From positions 77,743 to 141,742 of the forward strand of contig NZ_WUUS01000004.1 of the NCBI RefSeq assembly GCF_009831625.1: a DNA stretch of 64,000 nt, given 5' to 3'. This DNA is from Halobaculum saliterrae (lineage in GTDB: Archaea; Halobacteriota; Halobacteria; Halobacteriales; Haloferacaceae). The stretch's first letter is position 1. Each line of letters opens with the position of its first letter. The translations under genes were made by a program, and so were the position numbers. Under the pieces are notes generated by a model that was not told the DNA's origin, did not search any database, and worked only from the letters and a program-made list of their open reading frames with translations. This document shows positions 8,165 to 19,006 of the stretch, piece by piece.

Positions 8165-9583
8165 ATGGCTTCCTCCCTCCCCGTCTCCAGGCGGACGGCC
8201 GCCCGGGCGCTCGTCGCGCTCGTCGTCGTCGGCCTGTTCGCCCCCGCCGCGGCACAGGCGATCGCGCCGGGAGACTCGGGCACGCCGGGCACCGTCGGCC
8301 TCGAGGCCGGCACGATCGACTCCGAGGCGAACAACGACACCGTGGTCGCGATCCAGGGCTTCCACTTCCAGGGACAGGGCTCACAGAAGAAGCCAGCCCG
8401 ACTGGTCCAGGTGACGCCCGACGGGTCGACCGACTGGGTGTACGACGGGTCGAACCAGAACGCGCGGTGGTTCTACGACGTCGACCCGCTCCCGAACGGG
8501 AACCTCCTCGTCGTCGGGACGAACCCGGACGGAACGACGGTCGCGGAGATCGACCGCGAGACGCGCGAGCCGGTGTGGACGGAGCGGTTCGACTTCCACG
8601 ACACCCACGACGTGGACATGCTGCCGAACGGGAACCTCCTCATCGCGAACATGCGCAACTGGAACGAGGAGGAGCAGCGGTCGGACGACCGGATCCTCGT
8701 CTACAACCGGACGACCGACGAGACCGTCTGGGAGTGGACGTTCCGCGAGCACTACCCCAACTCCACGGACGGCGGGTTCAACGAGGACTGGACGCACGTC
8801 AACGACGTGGACCGCATCGCCGAGGGACAGTACCTCGTCTCCCCGCGCAACTTCGATCAGGCGATCGTGGTGAACCGGTCGACCGGGGAGATCGACTACC
8901 GCCTCGGGACCGACGGGAACCACGACGTGCTCAACGAACAGCACAACCCCGACTGGCTCGTCAGCGAGGACGGCAACCCGACGGTGCTCGTCGCCGACTC
9001 CGAGAACGACCGCGTCGTCGAGTACGAGCGCCGTGACGGCGAGTGGGTCGAGACGTGGGAAGTCGGCACCGGACAGCTCTCGTGGCCGCGCGACGCCGAT
9101 CGACTGCCGAACGGGAACACGCTCATCACGGACTCGCTCAACCACCGGGTCATCGAGGTGACGCCGCGCGGCGAGATCGTCTGGGAGTACTACGCCACGT
9201 GGGGACCGTACGACGCCGAGCGGATCGGGACCGGCGACGAGTCGAACGGCCCGACGATGGCGGACCAGGGCGTCTCCGGGAGCTATCGGCTGTACGGCTC
9301 CGCCGGGCTCATCGAGGGGACCGGCGACAGCGCGACGTTCGCCGCCACGGTACAGAACACCTTCGCGGGCACGGCGCTCGCCGGCCCCGCGCGGGCGTTC
9401 GCGACCCGGTGGGCCCACGTGACGCCGTGGATCCGACCGGTCTGGATGGGCTCGTGGCCGTTCGCCGGCGTCGTGGCCGGACTGATCGTCCTCGTCGGCT
9501 GGGCGCTCGGCGAGGTGTTCGCGTCGCGCGAGGCCATCGGACGTGGCCTCCGCAGGGCGGCGGGGGAGGTTCGCGCTCGCTGA
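8165..9583 (+). CDS. Exported arylsulfotransferase (ASST) family protein
   Basis: A 472-residue protein with an N-terminal hydrophobic signal (about 12-33, ending AAAQAIAPG) and a C-terminal membrane helix (about 435-455) followed by a basic tail. The domain between is a beta-propeller with repeated blades: DPLPNGNLLVVG, DMLPNGNLLIAN, DRLPNGNTLITD, the aryl-sulfotransferase/NHL-like pattern. Bacterial ASSTs transfer sulfate between phenolic esters through a His residue; here HDTHDVDML and WTHVNDVDRI hold candidate catalytic His residues. The anchor at the C-terminus suggests action at the outer face of the membrane. The activity is inferred from family likeness only. Confidence 0.75.
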   Translation: MASSLPVSRRTAARALVALVVVGLFAPAAAQAIAPGDSGTPGTVGLEAGTIDSEANNDTVVAIQGFHFQGQGSQKKPARLVQVTPDGSTDWVYDGSNQNARWFYDVDPLPNGNLLVVGTNPDGTTVAEIDRETREPVWTERFDFHDTHDVDMLPNGNLLIANMRNWNEEEQRSDDRILVYNRTTDETVWEWTFREHYPNSTDGGFNEDWTHVNDVDRIAEGQYLVSPRNFDQAIVVNRSTGEIDYRLGTDGNHDVLNEQHNPDWLVSEDGNPTVLVADSENDRVVEYERRDGEWVETWEVGTGQLSWPRDADRLPNGNTLITDSLNHRVIEVTPRGEIVWEYYATWGPYDAERIGTGDESNGPTMADQGVSGSYRLYGSAGLIEGTGDSATFAATVQNTFAGTALAGPARAFATRWAHVTPWIRPVWMGSWPFAGVVAGLIVLVGWALGEVFASREAIGRGLRRAAGEVRAR

Positions 9584-9603
9584 TCGGAGCATCGTCGACC
9601 GTC

Positions 9604-9675
9604 GTCCCGCTCGCTTCGCTCACGGTGACTCCGTTCCCCGTCCCGCTCGCTTCGCTCACGGTGACTCCGTTCCCC
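9604..9675. repeat. 36-bp perfect tandem duplication
   Basis: Two identical adjacent 36-base units begin at 9604 and 9640, each reading gtcccgctcgcttcgctcac and onward to ccgttcccc. The unit has no long internal palindrome. It lies between the arylsulfotransferase stop and the atpH promoter. Confidence 0.95.
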
Positions 9676-9797
9676 GTCCGCGTCTCGGGGGCTCACTGTG
9701 TTCACCCCCGGTTCGCTCTCGTGGCCGAAAACCGCCGTCGATAGTCGTCTCGCTCGCTCGCTCCACGACGCCACTGACGCCTGCGTTCCGCAAACAC

Positions 9798-9806
9798 CTT
9801 ATATCG
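9798..9806 (+). promoter_or_regulatory. TATA-like box of the ATP synthase cluster
   Basis: CTTATATCG lies about 35 bases before the atpH ATG. With a start site about 25 bases downstream of the box, the leader would be only about 10 bases. Confidence 0.5.
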
Positions 9807-9837
9807 ACGTGGGATAACCCACAGACGACGAGTATCC

Positions 9838-10170
9838 ATGCCGAGACCCGAAGTTCTCGAACGCGTGAAGGAGGCCGAAGCCGATGCCGAGGAGATCGTC
9901 GCCGAGGCCGAGGCCGACCGCGAGGCGCGGATCTCGGAGGCCCGGTCGGAGGCCGACGAGATCGTCGCCGAGGCCGAGGCCGAGGCCGACAGCATCGAGC
10001 AGGAGCGCCTCGACGAGGCACGCGAACAGATCGAGGAGAAGCGTGAGGAGACCATCGCGGCGGGCCGCCGCGAGCGGAACGAACTCGTCGACGAGGCGAG
10101 CGACCGGGTCGACGAGGTCGTCGAGTTCGCGGTGGAACGGTTCGAGGAGGCGGTACATGCTCAGGCCTGA
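9838..10170 (+). CDS. atpH: A-type ATP synthase subunit H (peripheral stalk)
   Basis: A 110-residue, almost fully helical protein with heptad-like acidic repeats (EAEADAEEIVAEAEADREARI), as expected for subunit H, which forms the right-handed coiled-coil peripheral stalk with subunit E. It has no membrane segment. It opens the cluster and its last 14 bases overlap the start of atpI, so the two are translationally coupled. The assignment rests on length, coiled coil and position. Confidence 0.9.
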   Translation: MPRPEVLERVKEAEADAEEIVAEAEADREARISEARSEADEIVAEAEAEADSIEQERLDEAREQIEEKREETIAAGRRERNELVDEASDRVDEVVEFAVERFEEAVHAQA

Positions 10171-12421
10171 GCGGATGAGCAAGGTCTCGGTGACCGGCTC
10201 CAAGGCGTACATGGAGTCGGTCGTCGAGGCGGTTCACGAGCTCAACCTCCTGCACGTCACCGAGTACGGCGGCGGTTGGGAGGGGTTCGTTCAGGGTAAC
10301 CCGCAGTCGGGCGCGGAGGACGCGGCCGAGAAGCTGGTCACCGTTCGTTCGCTGAAGTCCATGCTCGGCGTCGAGGGCGACGACGCGGGGCCGACCCGCG
10401 TGGTCGACGACGACGAGCTGACGGCCGAGCTCGAGGAGCTCCGCGAGGAGGTCAACGCGATCGACGACCGCCGCGACGAGATCCGCTCACAGCTCCGGTC
10501 CGTCGAGGAACGCATCGAGGCGGTCGAGCCGTTCGCCGAGCTCGGTATCGACCTCGACCTGCTGCAGGGCTACGATTCCGTGCAGGTCGCGGTCGGCGAG
10601 GGCGACCGCGACACCGTCGAGCGCGCCGTCCTCGACGCGCCCGCGCTCACCGAGTACCAGTTGTTCGGCGACGACGTGTTCGCCGTCTTCGCGCGTCCCG
10701 ACCGCGACGCCGACGAGAGCGCGCTCTCCGACGCGCTGGTGGGAGCCGAGTTCGCCGCCATCGAGGTGCCCGACGTCGAGGACGACAGCGTCTCGCCGGA
10801 GGCGTACGTCGCCGAGCTCGAGCGCGAGCGGGAGTCGTTGGAGTCGGACCTCGAGTCGGTCGAGAGCGAGCTCGACACGCTTCGATCGGACGCGGCCGGC
10901 TTCCTGCTGGCCGCCGAGGAGAAGCTCGCTATCGAGGTTCAGAAGACGGAGGCGCCGCTGTCGTACGCGACGACGCGCAACGCGTTCGTCGCCGAGGGGT
11001 GGATCCCCACCGACAGCTACACCGAGTTCAAGTCGGCGGTGCAGGACGCGGTCGGCGGCCACGCCGAGGTCGAGGAGATCGAGCGCGCCTCCTTCGGCGC
11101 CGACGGCGAGGTGCAGGTCCGCGAGGACGTGCCCCCATCCGTCGAGGACGCCGGTCCGGACGAGGAGCTCGAGGCGGGCGACGAGGACGAACGCGAGTCC
11201 AAGCGCGCCGTCGCCGACGGCTCCGGCGGCTCGGTCGTCATGCGCGACGACGACCCGCCGGTCGTGCAGGACAACTCGGGGATCGTCTCGCCGTTCGAGG
11301 TGCTCGTGCAGGCGGTCGGGCGCCCGAACTACCGCGAGTTCGACCCGACGGTCGTCCTGTTCCTCACGTTCCCGGCGTTCTTCGGGTTCATGATCGGCGA
11401 CCTCGGCTACGGCATCCTCTACGGGCTCATCGGCTACTATCTGTACTCGAACTTCGACTCGCAGGCGTTCAAGTCCATGGGCGGCGTCACCATCGCGGCC
11501 GGTATCTTCACCGCGATCTTCGGCGTCCTCTACGGCGAGTTCTTCGGCCTCCACGTCATCTCGACGTACTTCTGGGAGGGCGTCGTCGGCCTCTCCAGCG
11601 CCCCGATACACAAGGGGCTGCAGCCGGCCGACATCTACTGGGCGCAGGCGTGGCTGGTCGTCTCCGCGCTCGTCGCGCTCGTCCACCTCAACGTGGGGTA
11701 CGTCTTCGGCTTCCTCGAGGAGCTCGAGTTCCACGGGCCGAAGGCGGCGATCACCGAGAAGGGTTCGTGGTTGCTGGGCATGAACGGCCTCTGGCTGCTC
11801 GTGTTCAGCCGGCTGGCCGCCGGCACCGCGCCCTCGTTCATCTACACCGTCTTCGACGGGACCGGGGCGGCGCCGGAGGCGACGGGCGAGTACGCCAAGG
11901 CGGCGTTCGCGCTCGGGTTCAACGGCTTCCCGCCCGTCGTCGGCTACGTCGGCCTCGCGATGTTCCTCGTCGGCGCGCTCCTGCTGCTACTGGGTGCGCC
12001 CGCCGAGCTGCTGGAGATCTTCGACGTGCTCGTGAACGTGCTGAGCTACACCCGGATCGCCGCGGTGCTGCTCGCCAAGGCGGGGATGGCGTTCGTCGTC
12101 AACCTCCTGTTCTTCGGCGTGTACGAGCACCACGGCGAGTACCACTACATGCTCTCGCACGGACCCGAGTACTACGCCGCCGAGTACGGCGCCGAGGCGA
12201 TCCTGTTCCCCGGGCTCGCCCACGGCGGCGTGGCGGCGCTCGTCGGCGGGCTGCTCATCCTGGTGATCGGGCACGTCCTCGTGCTCGCGCTGGGGGTGAC
12301 CTCCGCCGGTCTGCAGGCCGTCCGTCTGGAGTACTACGAGTTCTTCTCGAAGTTCTTCGACGGCGGCGGCACCGAATACGAGCCGTTCGGTCGCGTCCGT
12401 CGGTTCACCGCCGACGAGTAG
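10157..12421 (+). CDS. atpI: A-type ATP synthase subunit I (a-type membrane subunit)
   Basis: A 754-residue protein with a cytoplasmic N-terminal half of about 400 residues and a C-terminal half with seven or eight membrane helices. The N-terminal half is alpha/beta with coiled coils (ELEELREEVNAIDDRRDEI, ESLESDLESVESELD) and holds the stalks. The membrane half forms the proton or sodium half-channels against the c-ring: FPAFFGFMIGDLGYGILYG, VLYGEFFG and the helix VLVNVLSYTRIAAVLLAKAG with the essential Arg in SYTRIAA. A roughly 60-residue acidic insertion (around EDAGPDEELEAGDEDERES) precedes the membrane part, a haloadaptation seen in these proteins. The start ATG lies inside atpH. Confidence 0.95.
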   Translation: MLRPERMSKVSVTGSKAYMESVVEAVHELNLLHVTEYGGGWEGFVQGNPQSGAEDAAEKLVTVRSLKSMLGVEGDDAGPTRVVDDDELTAELEELREEVNAIDDRRDEIRSQLRSVEERIEAVEPFAELGIDLDLLQGYDSVQVAVGEGDRDTVERAVLDAPALTEYQLFGDDVFAVFARPDRDADESALSDALVGAEFAAIEVPDVEDDSVSPEAYVAELERERESLESDLESVESELDTLRSDAAGFLLAAEEKLAIEVQKTEAPLSYATTRNAFVAEGWIPTDSYTEFKSAVQDAVGGHAEVEEIERASFGADGEVQVREDVPPSVEDAGPDEELEAGDEDERESKRAVADGSGGSVVMRDDDPPVVQDNSGIVSPFEVLVQAVGRPNYREFDPTVVLFLTFPAFFGFMIGDLGYGILYGLIGYYLYSNFDSQAFKSMGGVTIAAGIFTAIFGVLYGEFFGLHVISTYFWEGVVGLSSAPIHKGLQPADIYWAQAWLVVSALVALVHLNVGYVFGFLEELEFHGPKAAITEKGSWLLGMNGLWLLVFSRLAAGTAPSFIYTVFDGTGAAPEATGEYAKAAFALGFNGFPPVVGYVGLAMFLVGALLLLLGAPAELLEIFDVLVNVLSYTRIAAVLLAKAGMAFVVNLLFFGVYEHHGEYHYMLSHGPEYYAAEYGAEAILFPGLAHGGVAALVGGLLILVIGHVLVLALGVTSAGLQAVRLEYYEFFSKFFDGGGTEYEPFGRVRRFTADE

Positions 12422-12564
12422 ACCGGACCGTCGAACCGGCCGGACCGTCGGACGGTCCCGGCTCGGTTTCGCGGCTGTCGACCGTGCTCGGATGTGGACG
12501 ATTCACACGCCCAGCGACGCGTCACACGTCCGTATTCCGGACTCTCGTCGCTCTCTTTGGGAAC

Positions 12565-12572
12565 CTTTATGC
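12565..12572 (+). promoter_or_regulatory. TATA-like box before atpK
   Basis: CTTTATGC stands about 60 bases before the atpK ATG in a 208-base gap. It suggests a second promoter inside the cluster, serving the rotor and head genes, with a leader of roughly 35 bases. A transcript-start map would be needed to confirm it. Confidence 0.45.
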
Positions 12573-12629
12573 ACTCCACAGGTGCAACACAGACTTGTCC
12601 GGAGTTAGGCAATCCGCCTACCGAATACC

Positions 12630-12890
12630 ATGCTCGAAATCGCATCCGAAGTCGGCAACGTTGTACTGCAGGAGACCGGATCCAGTTCCCCCGCCATCAC
12701 CGCCAACGCGGCGGCGGCGCTCGCCGTGGGCCTCGCCGCGTTCGGCGCGGGCTATGCGGAGCGCGGCATCGGTTCGGCCGCGATCGGGGCCGTCGCCGAG
12801 GACGAGGACCTGTTCGTGTCCGGGCTGATCTTCACGGTCCTCCCGGAGACCCTCGTCATTCTCGCACTGGTCACCATCTTCCTGGTCTAA
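12630..12890 (+). CDS. atpK: A-type ATP synthase subunit K (proteolipid c-ring)
   Basis: An 86-residue hairpin of two membrane helices (about 24-50 and 62-86). The ion-binding carboxylate is Glu73 in the motif VLPETLVILAL of helix 2, and the first helix is Ala/Gly-rich (AAAALAVGLAAFGAGYAERG) as in c-subunits. It is a single hairpin, not a duplicated K subunit. As the ring needs many copies per complex, its own promoter region upstream is notable. The atpE gene begins 20 bases downstream. Confidence 0.95.
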   Translation: MLEIASEVGNVVLQETGSSSPAITANAAAALAVGLAAFGAGYAERGIGSAAIGAVAEDEDLFVSGLIFTVLPETLVILALVTIFLV

Positions 12891-12910
12891 ACCGCTTCCT
12901 CCCTTTCATC

Positions 12911-13495
12911 ATGAGTTTGGAGACCGTCGTCGAAGACATCCGAGACGAGGCCCGCGCGCGTGCGGAGGACATCCGCGAAGAGGGCGAGGAGCGCGCCGCG
13001 GAGATCGTCTCGGAGGCCGAGGAGGAGGCCGAACGAGTGGTCCAGGAGCGAGAACAGCAGGTCGAGCGACAGATCGAACAGGAGCGCGAGCAGACGCTCT
13101 CGGCGGCGAAGCTGGAGGCGAAACAGCAGCGGCTCGAGGCGCGCCGCGACGTGCTCGCCGACGTGCGCGAGGGAACCGAGGCCGCCATCGCGGACCTCGA
13201 GGGCGACCGGCGCGAGGAGCTGACGCGCGCGCTCCTCGACGCCGCGGCCGTCGAGTTCGAGGACGACGAGTCCGTCGCGGTTCGCGGCCGAGCGGACGAC
13301 GAGGAGCTGTTGACCGAGATCCTCGACGACTACGAGGGCTGGTCGTTCGCCGGCGAGCGCGAGTGCCTCGGCGGCGTCGTCGTCGAGAGCGAGGAGTCGC
13401 GCGTCCGGGTGAACAACACGTTCGACTCGGTCCTCGAGGCCGTCTGGGAGGACAACCTCAAGGAGCTGAGCGACCGACTGTTCGACGATGAGTAG
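12911..13495 (+). CDS. atpE: A-type ATP synthase subunit E (peripheral stalk)
   Basis: A 194-residue protein with a long N-terminal coiled coil (about 1-105, Glu/Arg/Gln-rich) and a C-terminal globular domain that binds the A3B3 head. In the latter, GGVVVESEESRVRVNNTFDSVLE shows the conserved ending of subunit E, which pairs with subunit H. The start at 12911 (MSLETVVEDIRDEA) is preferred to an upstream start whose residues look non-native. The stop overlaps the atpC start by 8 bases. Confidence 0.94.
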   Translation: MSLETVVEDIRDEARARAEDIREEGEERAAEIVSEAEEEAERVVQEREQQVERQIEQEREQTLSAAKLEAKQQRLEARRDVLADVREGTEAAIADLEGDRREELTRALLDAAAVEFEDDESVAVRGRADDEELLTEILDDYEGWSFAGERECLGGVVVESEESRVRVNNTFDSVLEAVWEDNLKELSDRLFDDE

Positions 13496-14540
13496 TCGCG
13501 CCGGCACGTCGAACCCCGAGTACGTGAACGCCCGCGTCCGATCGCGGCGGTCGTCGCTGTTCGAGGAGGACGACTACCGGAAGCTGGTCAGGATGAGCCC
13601 GGCGGAGATCGCCCGGTTCATGGAGGAATCGCCGGCGTACGAGGAGGAGATCAACGCGCTCGGCTCACGGTTCTCGGGCGTCGACCTCATCGAGTACGCG
13701 CTGAACGCGAGCCTCGCCGAGGACTTCGAGGACATCCTCCGCTGGGCCGAGGGGGAGCTGTACGGGCACGTCGCCCGCTACCTCCGGAAGTTCGACGCGT
13801 GGAACGTGAAGACCGTCCTGCGGGGCATCTACTCGGACACCGAGCGCGAGGCCGTCGCCGACGACCTCATCCGCGCCGGGGAGTTCGACGACCGACTGCT
13901 CGACCGGCTGCTCGACGCGGGCACCGTCGAGGAGGCCGTCGAGGTGCTGTCGTCGACGGTGTTCGGCGACGCGCTCGCGGACGCCCTCGACGACTACGAG
14001 TCCGAGGGCGTGCTGGTGCCGCTCGAGAACGCGGTCGACCGCGCGTACTACGACCTCCTGCGGACCGACGACCTCTCCGGCGAGGCGCTGTCGGAGTACC
14101 GCGAGTTCCTCGAGGCGGAGATCGACTTCCGCAACGCGATCAACGCCCTGCGGCTGGCGCGGTCGGGGGCCGACCTCGACCCGTCGGAGTACTACATCGA
14201 GGGCGGCGTCCTGTTCTCCGCGGGCGAACTCCAGCAGCTGGCGTCGAACACCGACGAGCTGATCGATCGAGTCCGCGAGTCGCGGTACGGCGACCGGCTC
14301 TCCGACGCGCTGGCGGAGCTCGAGGGGGCCGAGAGCCTCATCGCGTTCGAGCACGCGCTGGAGGCGGCGCTGCTCGAGTACGCGGACTCGCTCGGGCTGA
14401 TCCACCCGCTGTCGGTGACGCCCGTCGTGTCGTACGTGCTCGCGAAGGAGCGTGAGGTCGACAACATCCGCGCCATCGCGCGCGGGAAGGAGGCCGGCCT
14501 CGACCCCGAGGAGATCGAATCCGAGTTGGTGATTATATGA
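13488..14540 (+). CDS. atpC: A-type ATP synthase subunit C (central-stalk socket)
   Basis: A 350-residue, all-helical protein of the V-type d/A-type C family, a funnel-shaped socket joining the central rotor shaft (D, F) to the proteolipid ring. Family features include the N-terminal NPEYVNARVRSRRSSL and repeated helical units containing FEDILRWAEGELYGHVARYLRKFD and FRNAINALRLARSG. The end, KEREVDNIRAIARGKEAGL, is the classic conserved C-terminal motif. It overlaps atpE by 8 bases and atpF by 4 (ATGA), so it belongs to a coupled operon. Confidence 0.95.
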   Translation: MSSRAGTSNPEYVNARVRSRRSSLFEEDDYRKLVRMSPAEIARFMEESPAYEEEINALGSRFSGVDLIEYALNASLAEDFEDILRWAEGELYGHVARYLRKFDAWNVKTVLRGIYSDTEREAVADDLIRAGEFDDRLLDRLLDAGTVEEAVEVLSSTVFGDALADALDDYESEGVLVPLENAVDRAYYDLLRTDDLSGEALSEYREFLEAEIDFRNAINALRLARSGADLDPSEYYIEGGVLFSAGELQQLASNTDELIDRVRESRYGDRLSDALAELEGAESLIAFEHALEAALLEYADSLGLIHPLSVTPVVSYVLAKEREVDNIRAIARGKEAGLDPEEIESELVII

Positions 14541-14860
14541 GTCAGGAGATCGCGGTGATCGGCAGTCCCGAGTTCACCACCGGCTTCCGGCTCGCCGGCG
14601 TCCGGAAGTGCGAGAACGTCCCGGAGGACGAGAAGGACGAGCGCCTCGACGAGGCGGTCGAGGAGACGCTCGCGGACGACGGCGTCGGCATCGTCGTGAT
14701 GCTCGACGAGGACCTCGAGCACCTCTCGCGGACCGTCCGCCGGGACGTGGAGGGCAGCGTGGAACCGGTGTTGGTCACGCTCGGCGGCGGCGCCGGGAGC
14801 GGCCTACGCGAACAGATCAAGAGAGCCATCGGGATCGACCTGATGGACGAGGACGAGTGA
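14537..14860 (+). CDS. atpF: A-type ATP synthase subunit F
   Basis: A 107-residue Rossmann-like protein matching subunit F of the central stalk. It starts [19 protein letters not shown], the conserved first strand-loop-helix, and has [14 protein letters not shown] in the third strand. The length is typical. F binds subunit D and is thought to help regulate rotation. The start overlaps the atpC stop by four bases, and atpA begins four bases after its stop. Confidence 0.94.
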   Translation: MSQEIAVIGSPEFTTGFRLAGVRKCENVPEDEKDERLDEAVEETLADDGVGIVVMLDEDLEHLSRTVRRDVEGSVEPVLVTLGGGAGSGLREQIKRAIGIDLMDEDE

Positions 14861-14864
14861 ACAC

Positions 14865-16628
14865 ATGAGTCAGGCAACCGAAACCGAGACGACCGAAGGA
14901 ACCGGACGCATCAAGAGCGTGAGCGGTCCGGTCGTGAAGGCCGTCGACCTCGACGCCCGGATGAACGACGTCGTCTACGTGGGCGACGAAGGGCTGATGG
15001 GCGAGGTGATCGAGATCGAGGGTGACGTCACGACCATTCAGGTGTACGAGGAGACCTCGGGGGTCGCCCCCCAGGAGCCCGTCGAGAACACGGGCGAACC
15101 CCTCTCCGTGGACCTGGGGCCGGGGATGCTGGACGCCATCTACGACGGCGTCCAGCGCCCGCTCGACGTGCTGGAGGAGAAGATGGACAGCGCGTTCCTC
15201 GACCGCGGGGTCGACGCGCCCGGCATCGACCTGGAGAAGGAGTGGGAGTTCACTCCCGAGGTCGAGGTCGGCGACAGCGTGGAGGCCGGCGACATCGTCG
15301 GCGTCGTCCCCGAGACGGTCACCATCGACCACAAGGTCATGGTGCCGCCGGACTACGAGGGCGGCGTCGTCGAGAGCGTCGAGGAGGGCGCGTTCACCGT
15401 GGACGACGCCGTCGTCACGCTCGAGAACGGCGAGGAGATCTCGATGCGCCAGGAGTGGCCGGTCCGCGAGAAGCGGCCGACCATCGAGAAGCGAACGCCC
15501 CGCGAGCCGCTCGTGTCGGGCCAGCGCATCCTCGACGGCCTCTTCCCGATCGCCAAGGGCGGTACCGCGGCGATCCCGGGCCCGTTCGGCTCCGGGAAGA
15601 CGGTCACCCAGCACAGCCTCGCCAAGTTCGCCGACGCCGACATCGTCGTCTACGTCGGCTGCGGCGAGCGCGGCAACGAGATGACCGAGGTCATCGAGGA
15701 CTTCCCCGAGCTGGAGGACCCGAAGAACGGGAACTCCCTGATGGCCCGGACCTCGCTCATCGCGAACACCTCGAACATGCCCGTCGCGGCCCGCGAGTCG
15801 TGCGTGTACACCGGCATCACCATCGCCGAGTACTACCGCGACATGGGGTACGACGTGGCGCTGATGGCCGACTCCACCTCGCGGTGGGCGGAGGCCATGC
15901 GCGAGATCTCCTCCCGGCTGGAGGAGATGCCCGGCGAGGAGGGGTACCCCGCGTACCTCGCCGCCCGCCTGGCGGAGTTCTACGAGCGCGCCGGCTACTT
16001 CGAGAACCTCAACGGCACCGAGGGGTCCGTCTCCGCGATCGGCGCGGTCAGCCCGCCCGGCGGCGACTTCTCGGAGCCGGTCACCCAGAACACGCTGCGC
16101 ATCGTGAAGACGTTCTGGGCGCTGGACGCCGACCTGGCGGAGCGCCGCCACTTCCCGGCCATCAACTGGAACGAGTCGTACTCGCTGTACCAGGACCAGC
16201 TCGACCCGTGGTTCAAGGAGAACGTCGCGGAGGACTGGCCCGAGCGGCGGCAGTGGGCCGTCGACACGCTCGACGAGGAGGGTGAACTCCAGGAGATCGT
16301 CCAGCTCGTCGGGAAGGACGCCCTGCCGGAGGACCAGCAGCTCATCCTCGAGGTGGCGCGGTACCTGCGTGAGGGCTACCTCCAGCAGAACGCCTTCATC
16401 GACGTGGACATGTACTGTCCGCCCGAGAAGACGTACGCGATCCTCACGACGATCCAGACGTTCAACGACGAGGCGTTCGACGCGCTCGACGCCGGCGTCC
16501 CCATCGAGGACATCACCGACATCGACGCGGCGCCGAAGCTCAACCGGATCGCGACCCAGGAGGACTGGGAGGCGTACGTCGACGAACTGAAGTCGGACAT
16601 CACCGAGCAGATCCGCTCGCTCTACTGA
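14865..16628 (+). CDS. atpA: A-type ATP synthase catalytic subunit A
   Basis: A 587-residue catalytic subunit of the A3B3 head, where ATP is made or hydrolysed. The P-loop GPFGSGKT is at residues 239-246, and the segment [14 protein letters not shown] holds the catalytic Glu (in GERGNE). [16 protein letters not shown] follows as the Walker B and arginine-contact region. The A-specific non-homologous insertion of about 90 residues (near 110-200) is present. Its length shows no intein, although intein insertion in this gene's P-loop is known in other archaea. The largest frame on the opposite strand is a GC-driven shadow. Confidence 0.97.
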   Translation: MSQATETETTEGTGRIKSVSGPVVKAVDLDARMNDVVYVGDEGLMGEVIEIEGDVTTIQVYEETSGVAPQEPVENTGEPLSVDLGPGMLDAIYDGVQRPLDVLEEKMDSAFLDRGVDAPGIDLEKEWEFTPEVEVGDSVEAGDIVGVVPETVTIDHKVMVPPDYEGGVVESVEEGAFTVDDAVVTLENGEEISMRQEWPVREKRPTIEKRTPREPLVSGQRILDGLFPIAKGGTAAIPGPFGSGKTVTQHSLAKFADADIVVYVGCGERGNEMTEVIEDFPELEDPKNGNSLMARTSLIANTSNMPVAARESCVYTGITIAEYYRDMGYDVALMADSTSRWAEAMREISSRLEEMPGEEGYPAYLAARLAEFYERAGYFENLNGTEGSVSAIGAVSPPGGDFSEPVTQNTLRIVKTFWALDADLAERRHFPAINWNESYSLYQDQLDPWFKENVAEDWPERRQWAVDTLDEEGELQEIVQLVGKDALPEDQQLILEVARYLREGYLQQNAFIDVDMYCPPEKTYAILTTIQTFNDEAFDALDAGVPIEDITDIDAAPKLNRIATQEDWEAYVDELKSDITEQIRSLY

Positions 16629-16631
16629 ATC

Positions 16632-18062
<1,431 letters not shown>

Positions 18063-18241
18063 ACCCACAGCTCCGTTCGGTCAGTTTTTCTCGTTACCCG
18101 GGTCTCGACTGCTCAGGACGGACAGTCGCCACACAGCGGACCGGGACGACGTGTCGGGGGAGGAACGCCCCTCCGCGCCCCGCACGCGCACGCCGACTAA
18201 CAAGGGTTAACACGCTCGCCGCGCAACGCACTCGCAAGACT
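18063..18241. terminator. Possible atpB terminator and atpD promoter gap
   Basis: The 179-base gap has a T5 run at 18085-18089, a possible archaeal termination signal. GTTAAC at 18206-18211, about 33 bases before the atpD ATG, is a candidate TATA box. The gap suggests that atpD is made partly or wholly from its own transcript. Confidence 0.35.
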
Positions 18242-18949
18242 ATGGCGAACGACGTCAAACCGACCCGGAAGAACCTCATGGAGATAGAGGACCGGATCGA
18301 CCTCTCCGAGCGGGGCCACGACACGCTCGAGCAGAAGCGCGACGGCCTCATCATGGAGTTCATGGACATCCTCGATCAGGCACAGGACGTCCGCGACAAG
18401 CTCGAGGGCGACTACGACACGGCCCAGGACAAGATCAACAAGGCGCGCGCGATGGAGGGTGACGTGGCCGTTCGCGGCGCCGCGGCGGCGCTGAAGGAGC
18501 ACCCCGAGATCACGACCCAGTCGAAGAACATCATGGGCGTGGTCGTCCCGCAGATCGAGTCCTCGAAGGTGCGGAAGGACCTCGACGAGCGCGGCTACGG
18601 CGTGCTCGGCTCGTCGGCCCGGATCGACGAGGCGGCCGACGCCTACGAGGAGCTGATCGAGTCGATCATCCTCGCGGCGGAGGTCGAGACGGCGATGAAG
18701 AAGATGCTCGAGGAGATCGAGACCACCAAGCGCCGCGTCAACGCGCTGGAGTTCAAGCTCCTGCCCGACCTCAACGAGAACAAGGAGTACATCGAGCAGA
18801 AGCTCGAGGAGCAGGAGCGGGAGGAGATCTTCCGGCTCAAGAAGATCAAGGCGAAGAAGGAAGAGGAGGAGAAGGAGGAGGAGGCCGAGGCGGCCGCGGA
18901 GGCCGAGGCGGAAGCGCTCGAGGCGGGCGTCGCCGAGAGCGACGACTGA
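18242..18949 (+). CDS. atpD: A-type ATP synthase subunit D (central shaft)
   Basis: A 235-residue rotor-shaft subunit made mostly of two long helices in a coiled coil (about 1-70 and 125-200). The conserved start [15 protein letters not shown] and the C-terminal block [21 protein letters not shown] match subunit D. The last 45 residues are a Lys/Glu/Ala-rich acidic tail ([20 protein letters not shown]), probably disordered and typical of halophile copies. It turns within the A3B3 head and connects through subunits F and C to the proteolipid ring. It is set apart from atpB by a 179-base gap. Confidence 0.95.
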   Translation: MANDVKPTRKNLMEIEDRIDLSERGHDTLEQKRDGLIMEFMDILDQAQDVRDKLEGDYDTAQDKINKARAMEGDVAVRGAAAALKEHPEITTQSKNIMGVVVPQIESSKVRKDLDERGYGVLGSSARIDEAADAYEELIESIILAAEVETAMKKMLEEIETTKRRVNALEFKLLPDLNENKEYIEQKLEEQEREEIFRLKKIKAKKEEEEKEEEAEAAAEAEAEALEAGVAESDD

Positions 18950-18976
18950 CGCCGGGGTACCGTTCGCCGTCCGGAA

Positions 18977-18986
18977 CTTTATATCG
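18977..18986 (+). promoter_or_regulatory. TATA box for a leaderless transcript
   Basis: CTTTATATCG lies 20-30 bases before the GTG at 19007, the spacing expected when transcription starts at or next to the start codon. Confidence 0.5.
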
Positions 18987-19006
18987 GTCCGCCCGTACCG
19001 CCGGGT

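Larger units (their letters stand above)
9584..9837. other. Intergenic region before the ATP synthase cluster
   Basis: The 254-base gap holds a perfect 36-base tandem duplication (9604-9675), a GC-rich tract and the ATP synthase promoter at its right end. No gene is seen. Confidence 0.8.

Noticed and set aside
14865-16628. Possible intein in atpA
   Set aside because: The P-loop region is continuous and the length of 587 residues is that of an intein-free subunit.
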